The notes beneath the pieces were generated by a model that saw nothing but the letters and a program-made list of their open reading frames with translations, was not told the origin of the DNA and ran no database searches. DNA of 64,000 bases, taken from positions 79,851-143,850 of the forward strand of contig CAJJDO010000050.1 of NCBI GenBank assembly GCA_905183005.1. The letters run 5' to 3'. The DNA comes from Paramecium pentaurelia (taxonomy: Eukaryota; Ciliophora; Oligohymenophorea; Peniculida; Parameciidae). Position numbers and translations under genes: made by a program. Below, piece after piece: positions 35,151-47,942 of this stretch (its first letter is position 1; the number at the start of each line of letters is the position of its first letter).

Positions 35151-35939
35151 TCAATCATTTATCCATCCTATATAAACTTCATCAGTTCTAAATCTTTAAG
35201 TGACAAATGGAACAACTTTTTTTCTAATTATGTATTCTAACTTTTAACTTTCTCATTCTCCTCTACTTCAGATAAATGAGCTTATGAAAATGAATTAACG
35301 ACCTCTCCTACAAATGTTAATAAACCACTAAAACTCATATTCATTCCTTTCACAAAATATGGTGTATCAAGTGTATAATTTTTGCCTTTCTTAGCTAATT
35401 ATTCTATATTATATCCTAGAGCAGGATCTTTAATAATGTTTACTAATCTTGCAAAAAGATCTAAACAATTACCAACAGCAATATCAATTGTTTCTCAAAA
35501 TATTCTATATCTATTTTTTCAATAAGCAATAAATTGAATTTTGTCTCCACTTACATAAAGAACAGTAGAATTTTAACATTAAATGGCTAATCTTCTAATT
35601 TCAATATGAGCAACACAATGGTTAACTCCTACTATTGGAATTTTATAAAATAATAATAATGTTCTTGCAACAGTAGTACCTATTGAAAGTGGTCCAGCCA
35701 TTCCAGGGCCTTTAGTATAAAAAATTAGATTGATATCATTTAATTTCACATTAGCAATTTTAAGCGTTTCATCTAAGACTATGATGTTATGATGTTTATG
35801 TAGGTTTAAACCCTTTTCTTGGAGAAGTTATATATGTTCTTCTTGGATTAGAGAGGATGTTGCCATCTGTTGTAACTACTCATATACCAATTTTATTAGC
35901 ACTTCCTTCAATACCCAAAGCTAGAAATTATTTATTCAT
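35151..35939 (-). pseudogene. Kae1/OSGEP pseudogene (t6A synthesis)
   Basis: Clear relic of Kae1/OSGEP, the KEOPS subunit that makes N6-threonylcarbamoyladenosine in ANN-decoding tRNAs. Preserved blocks: LALGIEGSANKIGI, NPRRTYITSPRKGF, YTKGPGMAGPL, VGVNHCVAHIEIRRL (with both metal-binding His), TVLYVSGDKIQFIAY, ETIDIAVGNCLDLFARL, DPALGYNIEQLAKKGK and MNMSFSGLLTF. Lesions: in-frame TGA at 35880-35882 and at 35495-35497, both where the family has Gly (GGA to TGA is one base); a frameshift near 35790-35805; and loss of about 100 residues covering the GGVGCN and DNGAMIA region, after which TQRFRTDEVYIGW resumes in another frame. It cannot encode an active enzyme. An intact copy must exist elsewhere, since the gene is essential in other eukaryotes. 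Confidence 0.9.
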
Positions 35940-35953
35940 AAATATATTAATAT

Positions 35954-38900
35954 TCAAATCATTCTAGATTCTTATACTTGATCATTAAGATTTGCCAATT
36001 CAGATTCTTAACGAATAACTTAAATTTAATAGCTTTCATTGTTCTATGCAGTTGGGGATGCCAATTTAGGAGCTTCATGATTTTGATGTCCTAATTTAGT
36101 TAAAAAGGCTAATTTGGGATCTGGAATAATCCTAAGAATCATTCTAACTATAAGACCTCCAGAACCAAAAGCAACACATATTAACCTAAAAAATTAATAA
36201 AATATTTTACCATTATTCAATTCTTAATCCATAAAAAGTATAGCAGTGGAAGACAATACCTCCAAATGTAACTAAAATTATTTGTAAAGTCAGAATTCCT
36301 ACAACTATAATTGGGAATAAGATATTTGTGAAAATGCCTTAAAAGATATTTGGTTCATCCTTTATTCTTCTTGCATTCATAAAGTTGAATAATTGCATCA
36401 TGACAAATGTGTTAAATATTACAGTAAATTGTCTTGATGGAATATAGGTTTCCTTGTAGAAAGTTTCATAGTTCTCAGAACCATCTACATAATAATCTGT
36501 GCTAAAGGAAACCAAATTACAGTAATCTTAATGATTAGGACATAAATGAATTTTTAATGTTTCATCATAATATGTATTAGAATATTTGTATTATAATCTT
36601 CCTTCAAAATCTGAAGTCCCATCTTCTGAACCATTATATTCAGGAACAAAATCTTGAGCAGTAAATAATAACACCAGCATTATAATCATCTAATAAATTG
36701 CTTATCCTATTATATGTTTGAACATTTTTTATGAAATCATGTACTCATTTCTATTATGAGGTTTTCTCTACAATAATTCTGCTGTTGGTGTTTCTGTAGC
36801 CAAAGCCAAAGATGCAAATGTATCCATAATTAAATTCACCCATAACATTTGGATTGGTTCCAAAACTTCTTACTTAAGTAAAACTGATGATATTAAAGTC
36901 ATTGTGACAGCTACAACATTCACAGTTAATTAGAATTGTAGGAACTTCTTTATTGAATCATAAATATTCCTTCCCCACATCACTGCCTTGACTATTGAAC
37001 TAAAATTATCATCTAATAGAATAATGGAAGCACTCTCTCTGGCAACTTCAGTACCTGCAATACCCATAGCAAATCCTACATCAGCCTTCTTTAAAGCAGG
37101 TGCTATTAAAAATTAAGTTAAAAATATTACCATCATTAGTACCATCTCCAGTAACTGCTACAACATGTCCTCTTTCAATGAGTCCTGTGACAAGAGCATA
37201 CTTATCTTCAGGTCTACTCCTTGCTAAAACATCTAGAAGAGGATAGATTTTGTCAAATTCTTCTCCGTTTTTAATTGTATCCACTCTTACTGATTTTCCT
37301 ATTTATTTAGCAGTTGATTAATCTCTTGGACAATCACAAATTGCTGTTTTACACCATTTACAAACTACACCTCCTATTCTATTAACGAAATCAGGACCTT
37401 CTAATACTAAAGATTTATTTTCATCAATTAAAATTCCACATTCTTTAGCTATAGCTCTTGCAGTTATTTTGTTATCACCAGTAACCATTCTTACTTTAAT
37501 TCCTGCAGTTTTGCAATTAGCAACAGCTCCTGGGACTTCAGGTCTTAGGATATCTTTGATTCCTACAATAGCAATTAAAGTCAAATTTTCAGTTTCAATA
37601 TCATAAACACCTTTATCATTTTTGTTAGTCAGATCTTCTTACCCATTTAAATCTCTATAGGCTAATCCAATAGTTCTAAGAGACTACGATGCCATAGATT
37701 CTATAGCTTTTTCAATACTTTATCTTATGGTAGAGTCAATTGAGATGATTCCTCTACTTTTTGAATGTAACTTATTACAACCTTCTAAAATGATTTCACT
37801 AGCACCTTTTATAACTAATCTTTTTCCTATTATCATAGCCATTCTTTTTCTTTTGCTTGAAAAAGGTATTTTCATACTGGCAACATGTATTTCTCTTTCT
37901 TTTTCATAGATAATTCCACATTTTTCTGCAAATAAAATCATGGCTACTTCAGTTTTACTACCTTTTTCTTCTGGTCTAATCATAGCTGTTCCATTAACAA
38001 TTGATGCTTAGACATACAATTCATGCATTTAAGTAGGAAAGTAGGTACTTAAATTCAATTAATCATTATAAACGTCAATATCCATTAGAGTATCATTCCA
38101 AATAGATACCATAAACATTTTATTTTAAGTCAAAGTACCTGTTTTATCTGAACATACCATGTCTGCTCCACCCATGGTTTCACAAGCTGCCATTTTTCTA
38201 ACTAAATTATTATCCTTCAGCATTCTTTTTGTAGAATAAGCTAATGAGAGTGTAACAGCAAGTGGTAATCCTTCAGGAATAGCAACTACAATGACTGTAA
38301 TACAAATAATAATGAAATTAAGCATTTCCTTTATATGTTCTTTTTCAAATGTATTATCTTTAATTCTTTCTACTGCAAATCTTAATAGTAATATAAGCAA
38401 TATCAAAGCAGAACTTGCAAGACCAAATTTACCTACATCTTATGCAATGGCTTCTAATTTTTCTTATAATGGAGTTGTTTGTATATCCTCAGTTGCAAGT
38501 AATGAAGATATTTTTCCTACACAACTTGAATCTCCAACAACTACTACAATCATTTTACCTTCTCCTGACAACACTTTAGTACCACTTAGCATAACTGGAG
38601 ATGAAACATCATGTCTACCACATGAATTTTATTAATCTTTTAATTTATCTCTCTACTTTTTACAGTTTTCATAAGTATCCTTTTTAACGGGATCTGTCTC
38701 ACCTGTCATAGCACTTTCCTAATAATTAATTTACTATTTGATTACGTCACATGTTAATTCAGCTGCCTCAACAACAAAACAATCGGCTGGTATCTCCATA
38801 CCTTCAAAAATTTAAATTATGTCTCCCACCATAACTAAACTCTGATGCAAATCTATTTTACACCCATCTCTCCATACTGTTACTGTTTTTCTACTATCTG

Positions 38901-39468
38901 CCATTGAATTTAAACTTTGAAATTATCTTTCCTTTTAGTAATCCTATATATTAATGCTGATTCAATACATTTATTGCAGTCACATTGCAGCATACGAATA
39001 CGGCAATGAAAATTGCAAATCCTTCTATCCAAGCTAAAGAACGATGATCATCATCTGCTGTGGCTACTCCAATTACAATTGAGACTATTGAGGCCACTAA
39101 TAATACTCTCATGATGAAATCCTAATATGATTCTATACTAATATATGAACCTCTAATGCTTATAAGAGCAATTTTAAATAAGTTTTTGGTGGAATGACAG
39201 GCTTTTTATTGTTACCAAAGAGAATATCTCTTTCTTTAAAATCATCTCCTTTCAAACCTTTAGTGAAACTAGTGCATAGACTCATTTCCAGATTTCGCAA
39301 ACCATCAATATTTTCTAATTCATCAATCTCCTCTGCAAACAATCGTTCTTGAGCAGCACTAACTATTTTCACTAAGGCTTATTTGGAAATCCTAAAATTG
39401 CCACCTTAATGAGATAATTCTTATGATATAGATAAGTTTTATTCATCTGAAAGTACTACTTGCAACAT
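35954..39468 (-). CDS. Plasma-membrane-type Ca2+-transporting P-type ATPase
   Basis: 1,135 aa with four introns (39122-39150, 38944-38968, 37103-37130, 36186-36210). All P2-ATPase signatures are present: actuator TGET, TM4 IPEGLPLAVTLSLA, phosphorylation site CSDKTGTLTQNK, KGASE, nucleotide/hinge DILRPEV and MVTGDN, then TGDGTNDAPALK. The ~10 hydrophobic segments follow the PMCA pattern, including VFNTFVMMQLFNFMNARR. The N-terminus has PMCA-like GGNFRISKQALVKIV and FGNNKKPVIPPKTYLKLL. The ATG at 39468 was chosen because it gives the longest consistent N-terminus; the next candidate lies inside conserved sequence. It pumps Ca2+ out of the cytosol or into alveolar sacs. The C-terminus is short for a PMCA and I see no obvious calmodulin-binding helix. 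Confidence 0.93.
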
Positions 39469-39506
39469 CAATATAATTAATATATCGTTAAATTTGAAAT
39501 TCTCAT
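39469..39506. promoter_or_regulatory. 38-bp divergent spacer, Ca2+-ATPase / RCC1 gene
   Basis: Only 38 bp separate the start codons of two divergent intact genes, so promoters and 5' UTRs must be minimal or overlap the neighbouring coding sequence. The spacer is AT-rich with no motif I can defend. Confidence 0.6.
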
Positions 39507-41374
39507 ATGATCTCTGAATCAATAGTGTATGTTTGGGGAGGTATAATCTCTATTAAACATTTTAGCTGACAATGAAGGATAATTGGGATTGGGCAAGAAT
39601 AGAGGATCTTCTTAATACTATCATATACCAAAGATTTGTCATTACAAAATAGGGTTTATCTAAGTCTCTTGTGGAAAAGATCACACTGCTCTTTTGACTT
39701 AAAATGGCCATGTCTATACAATGGGTTGCAATGAACATAATAAATTAGGACATGCAACTAAATAGTCTCTATATGCACCTTAAAAAATAGAATAATTAAG
39801 CAAGTACAAACTCTGATATTAAAAAGAGAGTTATACAAGTTTCTTGTGGTTATACTCACACTGCATGTATTACATCTGATGGAGCTTTATTTACTTGGGG
39901 AGACAATACTAGTGGTTAATTAGGAGTCAAATAAAATAGTAATTTAAACAAAGTTAATACTCTTACAAATTGTATTTAAGTTTCATGTGGCAATAAACAT
40001 ACATTAGTATTAACAGGTATTTTAATATATAAATAATATTTAAGATGCTTAGGAATGTTTTGGATTTGGATTGAATGATAATTCTTAATTAGGAATCTAA
40101 AGATTGAAAACAGTTGTAGAACCTACAAAAATTAAATTGCCTACCTTATAATAGATATTTGCAGGTAATTAATTTTCAATGTTCTTAACTCAAGATGGAA
40201 TTGTGTATATATGTGGATTAGGTTTTGGAAATTTATAAAAATTAAACTATAAATGTAATAAGTTCTACTTATAAATAGAAAAATTTATTAAAATAGATGG
40301 GAAGAGTACTCCAATAGGTTTGACTTCAACAAATGAATTAATCTTTTTTGAATTAGATGAATAGCTTATGAATATCAAAGATTTTTGTATGGGGGAATTA
40401 ATTGGAATGTGTATAGGAGATAAAGCTTATTAATGGCAATTTGATCCAGAATAGAAAAGAATTACTCAATTAAAATCAATTGATCAATTATATTCAAAAT
40501 AGTTAATACATTTTTCAGCTGGTAATAGTCATTTGATATGCATTGAATAAAAGGGATCATCTTCATTTATTGAGAGTATTTGTAGTTCTACTACAACACT
40601 AAGAGGGAAACATGAGGAAAGAAGTAAAAGCAATTATATTGAAAAATAAGATGGCAATTAGAATTAAAGAATTTAATAACTAGAAAAATAATTAGAGGAG
40701 AAAGATAGATTAATTTAATAAATGAAAGTAGATTACCAATCTAAAATATAATAGATGTAATAAAAATAAAAAGAAATGGAGGTTTAATTGTAAAATAAGG
40801 ATAAAGAAATAGCGAAATTGTAATTATATTATTTGAAAATATTAGAACTATAGAATTACATCGTTTATAAGAAGATCATTAGAATAAGAATTCAGATTCA
40901 GAAATATTATAATGTCATGTACAAGAGGAAATAAGTGATGATGATGAAAGTGATGTAAAAGTTTTAAAAAAATAAACATCATTACCCTATTAGTAACCAA
41001 CTCTGACTTATCATCACACTTCTCATTCTTAGTTATAAAACTATTCATATCAATAGTAAGTGAAGAGTCCTGTTAAAAGCATAATTTAAGAAAATTAATA
41101 TGAAGATAGTCTGTAGAAAAATAAATTCTGTAAAACCGATCATGATAGGGAAGCTAAATATTAATCTTTAGAAAAGTAAAAGAAAAAGGAAGTATTAAAT
41201 GAGAGACCTTAAAGTTTAATAAGGGAGAAGAGTAATAATAATAATAATGAGAAGACGAATCTTTCTACAATTAAATCAAGATTAACAGATTTGTAGAAAA
41301 ATAAAGAGCAACTTGAATAAAGAATGAGACAATTTGAAGATCGTCTAAGGGAAAATAAGTTATATACAAAGTGA
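39507..41374 (+). CDS. RCC1-repeat protein with C-terminal coiled coil
   Basis: 587 aa after four introns (39541-39565, 39804-39828, 40017-40044, 40820-40845). The N-terminal ~330 residues carry RCC1/HERC2 blade motifs: YVWGADNEGQLGLG, VSCGKDHTALLTQNG, VYTMGCNEHNKLGHA, VSCGYTHTACITSDG, LFTWGDNTSGQLGV, VSCGNKHTLVL and CFGFGLNDNSQLG. From residue ~380 on it is a Gln/Glu/Lys-rich coiled coil (QLEKQLEEKDRLIQQ). RCC1-like propellers act as Ran exchange factors or as protein-interaction platforms; the fused coiled coil points to a scaffold, possibly ciliary as in RPGR, rather than nuclear RCC1. Start is fixed by the 34-nt first exon. It ends 25 bp before the convergent small gene. Confidence 0.85.
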
Positions 41375-41399
41375 TTAGATATATAATAATTAGTATATT

Positions 41400-41720
41400 T
41401 CAATCTGATTACTTTCTTTCAATTTTTTTCTATATAAAACTAAGGAATGTATATGAAATGTTTTCACTATAAGTTCTTTATCTTTTTTAAGATTGTCCAT
41501 AGAATAGAACTTACTTTAGTTCCTATTTATCATTAATTTCTGTATAGAAGTACTCTAGATTATCAGTGGTAGTAGCATCACTAAGAAGATCTAAGTCATC
41601 CATGACAAGATCTGGATTTAATTTTGGTTTTAGAGTAGGTTTCTTTGGTTCTTTTTCAAAAATACTCACATATTCTTCATACGTCATAGAAGAATTCAAT
41701 CTCTTTTTTTATTCTGCCAT
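41400..41720 (-). CDS. Small conserved-looking protein of unknown function
   Basis: 106 aa from ATG 41720 (MAEQKKRLNSSMTYEEYVSI) to TGA 41400-41402 if no intron is used. A 33-nt GTAAG...AAG stretch inside would leave the frame unchanged if spliced. The N-terminal 60 residues have balanced composition (EKEPKKPTLKPKLNPD, DDLDLLSD); the C-terminus is basic. No family was recognised. Support is the open frame, the ATG and the position between two firm genes. Confidence 0.5.
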
Positions 41721-41913
41721 TTTTATTTATATTATTTAAAATCCATTTGATTAATTAAGTATTTGAATGATACTATTTAATGAGTTTATTAATTATAGTT
41801 ATGTATAATTATTTTAATAAAAAAAAAGAATTCAAATAAAAAAAAAATAATTTAATTTTAATGAAGAAATAGAAGTTTTTTATATGTGATAAATTAATAT
41901 TGGGAATGGTAAA

Positions 41914-42287
41914 TCATCTTCTTGGTAAACGAGTGACCTTATTCTTCTTCTTTCTTTTAAAATTTGGATCATTTTTCTCCATTCCTGCTTTCACTTTCTT
42001 TGATTTTGAAATGGATTCATCAACCAATAGATTGTCAATTTATAAATTTTCAGATAAATGGAAGTATCTGATATTATTTCCTATGTAATGATAGTCAGCA
42101 AACCTCTAATTGTCAATTAATCTAATCCTACTGGATTCTTTCCTTTCAATGTTAATTTCACTTTGCTTAAATGTGTATTCATTCTAACATCTACTCCTGT
42201 AATTGTTCCTAAAACAACGGTCCCATTTTTTAATTCAACAATGACTTGCTCATTCTTGAGCTTCATTAGAAATCTGACTAATTTCAT
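41914..42287 (-). CDS. SNRPD1: Small nuclear ribonucleoprotein Sm D1
   Basis: 116 aa after a 23-nt intron (42081-42103). The Sm1 motif (VELKNGTVVLGTITGVDVRMNT) and Sm2 motif (LTIRGNNIRYF) match SmD1 almost residue for residue, starting MKLVRFLMKLKNEQVIVELK as in other eukaryotes. SmD1 is part of the seven-membered ring that assembles on U1, U2, U4 and U5 snRNAs, so it is needed to splice the tiny introns seen throughout this window. The C-terminus ends in a basic stretch (FKRKKKNKVTRLPRR) but lacks the long GR repeat of animal SmD1. Confidence 0.96.
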
Positions 42288-42353
42288 ATTTTATTTATTA
42301 ATAATAATGATTATCTAAATAATTCATCTCAACTAACTTTTAATTTTTATTTC

Positions 42354-45325
42354 TCACTCTTCTAATATATATAACTGATTATTTACAATAATCGGTCTAA
42401 TAATCAGTATAGCTATCGTTCTCCAAATTACACTTCCGATTCCAACAGCAATACAAATAAGCCTTATATCTAAATTAAAATTTACCATTATTTCAAATTT
42501 AAACCATCAAATGTTTACATTATTATACCTCCATATTCAACAATTAAAAATTGTAATAATCCTATTATCAAAATGGAAGTATAAATCATCCAAGATCCAA
42601 AGAATCCACTAAAAACATTTAATTCTAAATAAACCATACGAGAATTAATCAAATTAAACAAAGTAGTCATGACAAATAAATTGAATACCATTAAAGACTA
42701 TAAATAAATAAATTATTATTACTTAATTTATGAAAATTATACATACAGTTATTATGTATATTGCAAGTATTATGATATGAAGATAAACAATGAAATCCAA
42801 TAGAAATCCATTTTTATTAGGAGGATTCTAATGATATAATTAAGAACTTGGTCTACAATAAGACAAAGCAAATGTAGCAAATATATCAGTAATTAAATTG
42901 ATCCAAATAAATTAAAGTGGTGATATTACAGCATCTCCAATTGCTGATGAAGCAATTAAAATAATAATCAATGAAAAATGTGATGTAATTTAATATTAAG
43001 CTAATCTTTTAATTGAATCTAAGAGATTTCTAGCCAAAATGAGTCCCTTATAAATTGAATGTATGTTATCATCCAATAATATAATCCCTGAACTTTCTCT
43101 TGCTATTTCAGTTCCTGATATTCCCATACTAAAACCTACATCACTCTTAGATATTGCAGGAGCTTATATATAATATTATATTTATATTTACCATCATTAG
43201 TGCCATCACCACATACTCCTACAACATGGCCTAATTCTTATAATTCTTTAACAAAATTATATTTGTCTTCTGGCCTGGCTCTACTCAAAACAAAAATATC
43301 TTCAAAGTATTTTGAAAAATTTTCTGCTTTATTTTGTATTCTTTGTGTAAATTCTGCTCCTTCTGTAATTATTGAATCCAATGACATTATTCCAGCTTTT
43401 ATAGCAATACTCTTTGCAGTTACTGAGTTATCCCCTGTAATCATAACCACTTTAACTCCAGCTTATTTTAAGCCTTCAACTGTCATTTTAGTTTCCATTC
43501 TTAATGGATCTGAAAATTAAAAGAAACCTAATAATGTCAAATTTTATCTATCAAATTGAAATTAATTATTCTAAATTAATTCATTTACATTTTCATTTTA
43601 TAAATTGACATCTGTATAAGCTATAGCTATTGTTCTTCCTTCTTAACTCAATTAAATTAAGTGCTATTCTAAATCGTCTCTTAAAAAATCATCAATTGCA
43701 ACTATCCCATTTTTCAAACTATAAAATTTAGTAGATTATTAAAATATTATTTCAGCCGCTCCTTTTACAACAACTCTATTATTATTAATAATTGATGTCT
43801 AAAAATTTATATATAAATAATCTTACTAATCTCTTTCTAGCACTATTAAAAGGGATTATATGAGTCACTTATTTCTTTCTCTCTTCTAAATTAATTCTCA
43901 TTTCTTAAGAAATTTAATATAATTCTTTATCAGTATAGCTGCCTTGATCAGTTTCTGGAATATATTAATTATTAATAAAACAAGAATCAATAAAAACTTA
44001 TTAGAATTCTTATGGAAATTGATTAAATCTTGATTTAGTAAGCTCTTCTGTATTATCATTCATAAAACAATTTAATGCCATTCTATTTTAAGTTAAAGTA
44101 CCTGTTTTGTCAATAAGTAACTAAATAATAATTAAAAGTACCTAGTCCATAAATGGCAAATTTTCTAATTAATTAAGGTTTCTAACCAAATTTTATGAAT
44201 ATAACATTAACTTTACAGTTTAAGCTAATTAAAGTTAATAATGAGTAATTAATGCCTTAGAAGCATTTCCAGATATTAATACTATGATTAGATTAAGTAT
44301 ATTAGAAAATGTACTATATCCATTAACCTTTGAATCATGATATTGTATCATGTATCTAGCCAAAAGCATAAAGATAACAATTATAGCTCCAACAAATCCT
44401 ATAGTTTCCATTTTAGATGAAATATTTTCAATTGTTGATTAAATAGGGGTATTATTATTCTCTTATTTAATGCAAATTTATATTCTACTAGCTTAAGTTT
44501 CAATACCAACACCTAAAACCAATAATTTTCCATTTCCATTGATTACTCGACTTTCTGAAAATATTAAATGTTTCTATGGTAAAATTGGTTATTTTTATTA
44601 ATTTGCCTCTTCTAATGTAATTTTATGAATCAAATCCTATTCTCCTGTTAAATAACACTCCTAAATAAGAAATTAATCAAAATAAATACATCAATTTCTA
44701 AATTATTTTATTCAACTATCAAACCATCTGCATATATTTTATCTTTATCTTACAATATTACTATATCTCCAACAACTAGATCCCTTGCAATAATATTCTA
44801 TTCTTATCCATTTCTCAAAACTTTAACTTACTTTAATTATTCATCTTAAATTAAAAGTTTTTTTTTATTGTTATCATCAATTTTCAACTTTGTTTATTAA
44901 ATTGAAATTATACATGAATAGCTGATATTATGAGGTTCAAAAAAATTAATCCAAATATAAATAAACTTTCAATCCATTCATTTGTGTATATTCCTTAAGT
45001 TGATAAATATTTTAGAATAAATGCTATTAATGATAAAGTTAAAAAGAATATCGATTTAAGTTGCTAAATTAAATTGAATTTTTACAAGTAAAATAATACA
45101 GAAGGCATTTAAAAAACTTATTGAATCTAAATTCTCTTTCTAATTGATACCAAATACCTCTTGTCTTTATTTAATTTCATTATCACTCAATCCTTGTGTT
45201 ATGTTACATTTTAAAAAATCTTCAAAACGCTTAGTTGTATTGAACTCATTCATACTATCTTAAGGATTTTAAGTTAATCCAGAAGCCAATATTTCTCTTA
45301 ATTGTTCTTTAGATACTTTATACAT
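42354..45325 (-). CDS. Divergent P-type ATPase, PMCA-like, lacking PEGL
   Basis: 922 aa after eight introns (45064-45085, 44888-44913, 44661-44689, 44121-44141, 43799-43826, 43163-43191, 42722-42746, 42463-42485), total length divisible by three. Catalytic motifs are kept: LTGEQD, DKTGTLTQNRM, RVVVKGAAE, DPLRMET, VMITGDN, CGDGTNDAPAI. TM4 is not: where PMCA has IPEGLPLAV this protein reads IIVLISGNASKALITHYQLQ, so the Pro and Glu that bind Ca2+ in P2 pumps are absent. The segment before the phosphorylated Asp (PFMDQLLIDKTGT) also departs from the usual CSDKTGT. The pump could be transport-dead, a regulator, or specific for another ion. Total length is shorter than the PMCA at 36-39 kb. Confidence 0.82.
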
Positions 45326-45611
45326 AAATAATTTAATAAATATAATTTCCTAATCTCATTCTTATATACTTTCAAAATTAATACATTAATTTCACTATCA
45401 ATTAAATTTCATTCTTATAAATAATAATATAGACTAACAATAATATTAATCTTGGATTGTAGTTAGAATTATATTTTTTATACCTTATTTCTAACTAGAT
45501 TATTAACTTTTTTCAATCATATTTCTAAAATTAATTATATATTTATATGTTTAACTATTATAATAATAATTAAAGTATTTTCAACTTTGAAATAATTTAG
45601 AAATTAATTAA
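45326..45611. promoter_or_regulatory. Divergent AT-rich spacer
   Basis: 286 bp between the divergent P-type ATPase and the B-box/PHR gene; no coding signal. It should contain both promoters; no specific motif is claimed. Confidence 0.35.
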
Positions 45612-46799
45612 ATGGATGCCATTTATTGTTAAGATTAAGACCATTCTGGAAATCCATTAAATTTATTTTGTTTAGACAAAGAATGCTAAAATAAAGGTTT
45701 AATATGTTCATTTTGTATGTTAAAGTATCATTAATAACATGTAAAAAACGTATTTCCTTTAAAAACTATTGTATCAAATCTTAATTAAGCAAATAATCCG
45801 AAAAATCAATAAGAATTACATAATAAAGGAAACTAAATATTTGAATAACATCATAAGATTAAACAAACCTTTAGATAAAATCTAATTGAAATCAAAGAGA
45901 TGCTTAATAAATTAGAAAAAGAAATTGAAAAATAAATTAAAGTACTTGATCTGGAGGCTGATTTATTTGTTGGAGATGCTTTTGAAAAATCAATTACTTT
46001 ATTAAATATGTAAAAATTAAATAAAGAATAAATTGAATAAGCCATCGAAAAGATTGAACCTCTTTTAAAGATATGTGATGGATAGATATGGATCTTAAGA
46101 GATACAGAAATAAATAAGTCAGCTTAAAAGCTTATTAAAACAGCTGAAGTTATAGAAAGAGAAAGTAAGTATTGGCTTGAAAAAGTATGTTATGTATAAT
46201 AAATTTTAGTGTCTTGTAGATCTTAATAAGCTATATGAAACTTGTTAAAATCCTATTAAGAAATAAGTAAAAATACTTACAAGTCAAAATAGATATTAGT
46301 TGACATATGAATAATGGAATTTAAAGGAAACGGATGCTATTTGTTTTAGATCCAAAAAGAAATATGACATATGGCTATCAGGAGTTGGCTTATATGAAAT
46401 TACAACTTGGCCTGAATAACCTTTATCATTTACTGTCCAAATATTTGAAGGTGCAAATGTGAATAGGTTTAGTATGGATTAATTATATTTTTAGCAAAAA
46501 TGTAATTTATAAAGATATATTCACTATACAACCTGATATGGATTTTTGTAATCATCAAGGAAAGATTTACTTTAATAAGGCTATTAAAATTGAATTTGAT
46601 AAACCTTACACTATAGGTATAAGTGATTATATATGAAGCACTTAAACCAAATTAAAGTTGTTTAAGTTATTATGGTGCTAATGGTAAATTTGAAACTGAT
46701 GAATTTGAATTTTCATAACCTTCATTCACTCAAGAGTTTAGTGATAATTCAACTACTATAAATTAAGGGGTAATACCATTATTCTATTATGAAGAATGA
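45612..46799 (+). CDS. B-box-like zinc finger and PHR-domain protein
   Basis: 370 aa after three introns (46185-46209, 46467-46494, 46617-46638). Residues 1-50 form a B-box-like Zn site: CQDQDHSGNPLNLFCLDKEC and then LICSFCMLKYHQQH. Residues ~70-200 are coiled coil (IEIKEMLNKLEKEIEKQIKV). The C-terminal ~150 residues look like a PHR beta-sandwich (Pam/Highwire/RPM-1): DAICFRSKKKYDIWLSGVGL, FTVQIFEGAN, IEFDKPYTIG and GKFETDEFEF. B-box plus coiled coil plus PHR resembles the TRIM/BTBD family layout without a RING, so it probably works as a substrate adaptor in ubiquitin-type pathways; that role is inferred. Confidence 0.78.
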
Positions 46800-47043
46800 G
46801 ATTTAAACTATATTTATAATAGTATTTGAATTAATTTTATAAAATAATAGTTTTGACAACTAATATCATTCATATTTATGTTGATATAATAAAAATAATA
46901 GAATAACTTAATAATATTTATCAATGAAGAATTAAATTAGAAATTTAGAATAGTAATATTTCATTTATTGTTTTTTTCATTTTGATGATACATAATATAA
47001 ATTTTACATTTATATATATGTTTATTTCGTTTTAAATAATATA

Positions 47044-47934
47044 ATGAATGTAATGGATTTGTTGAGAGATAGAGCATAAGATATTAGACTGTTGCAAAAT
47101 AACCAAATGGCAATTAGACAAATAAGTATCCTATTATTTGATTTACTGAGTATAGGGAGAAGATTAGACAAATAGTCGAAACTGATTTCTTTAATTAACT
47201 ATCTCAAATAAAGAAGATTAGTAAAAATGATCTTATACTCTTGTAAGATACTATGAAATTCATAATCAGAATCATTGCACTTAACTTTGAAGTTCTTTTT
47301 TTGAAAAATATAATAGATTAATAATCTAGAACTTAATTTAAGTTCAACAGCTAGGATCATACTTGAACTATATCAATATTTTGGACTATCATCCTAAGCA
47401 GAATTATTATAGAGTGAAAAGACTAACTAAAGCAAATAGTCAGTTTTTTTGAATTTAGTTTAACATCTTATAGATATTACTAGAATGGCTTTAGAACTAA
47501 CTATTAAGAGTTAAACTAATTTAAGACTTTTTTGTTGGGGAAAAGAAATAGGAGAAAAAGGGAATACAAATAATAGTAAAGTAGCTTAATTGAGGAGAGT
47601 ATAAAGAAGCGAGTCAAATCATCAGGATAAAGTTTATTAATCAAAGAAATCTATATAAAAATTAGAAACATAATAAATTTATGAGTCTATTCCAAAATCT
47701 TAAAGAACAATAGAAGATATTCAACATTATAGTAGAGATACATCTGTAATTAGAAATCATCATTAAAGAAAAACTGAATTGATTTAAAATAGCAAAGCAC
47801 TTCCTTGTATTTATTAAATGAAATAGAATCAACTTAATTTATATCGATAACTAAAATAAAGAAATTCTAGTATTCATAATTCAATTTAGACATACATAAG
47901 ATAAATTTACGATAAAAACACAATAATTGATTGA
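47044..47934 (+). CDS. Unknown protein, small helical
   Basis: 270 aa with introns at 47050-47072 (23 nt), 47126-47155 (30 nt) and 47292-47316 (25 nt). This is the only combination I found that gives one frame from ATG to TGA 47932-47934. The core is helical: EKIRQIVETDFFNQLSQIKK, ILLQDTMKFIIRIIALNFE, LNLSSTARIILELYQYF; the last ~130 residues are Ser/Gln-rich. The alternative reading without the first intron gives MNVMDLLRDRAQDIRLLQNN but then runs into a TGA. No family recognised. The stop is 8 bp from the convergent ABC transporter stop. Confidence 0.5.
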
Positions 47935-47942
47935 TTTAAATA

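Noticed and set aside
38291..38635. 114-aa plus-strand ORF
   Set aside because: Antisense of the Ca2+-ATPase coding region between TM4 and the actuator; no independent support.
43200..43520. 106-aa plus-strand ORF
   Set aside because: Antisense of the MITGDN/GDGTND region of the second P-type ATPase.
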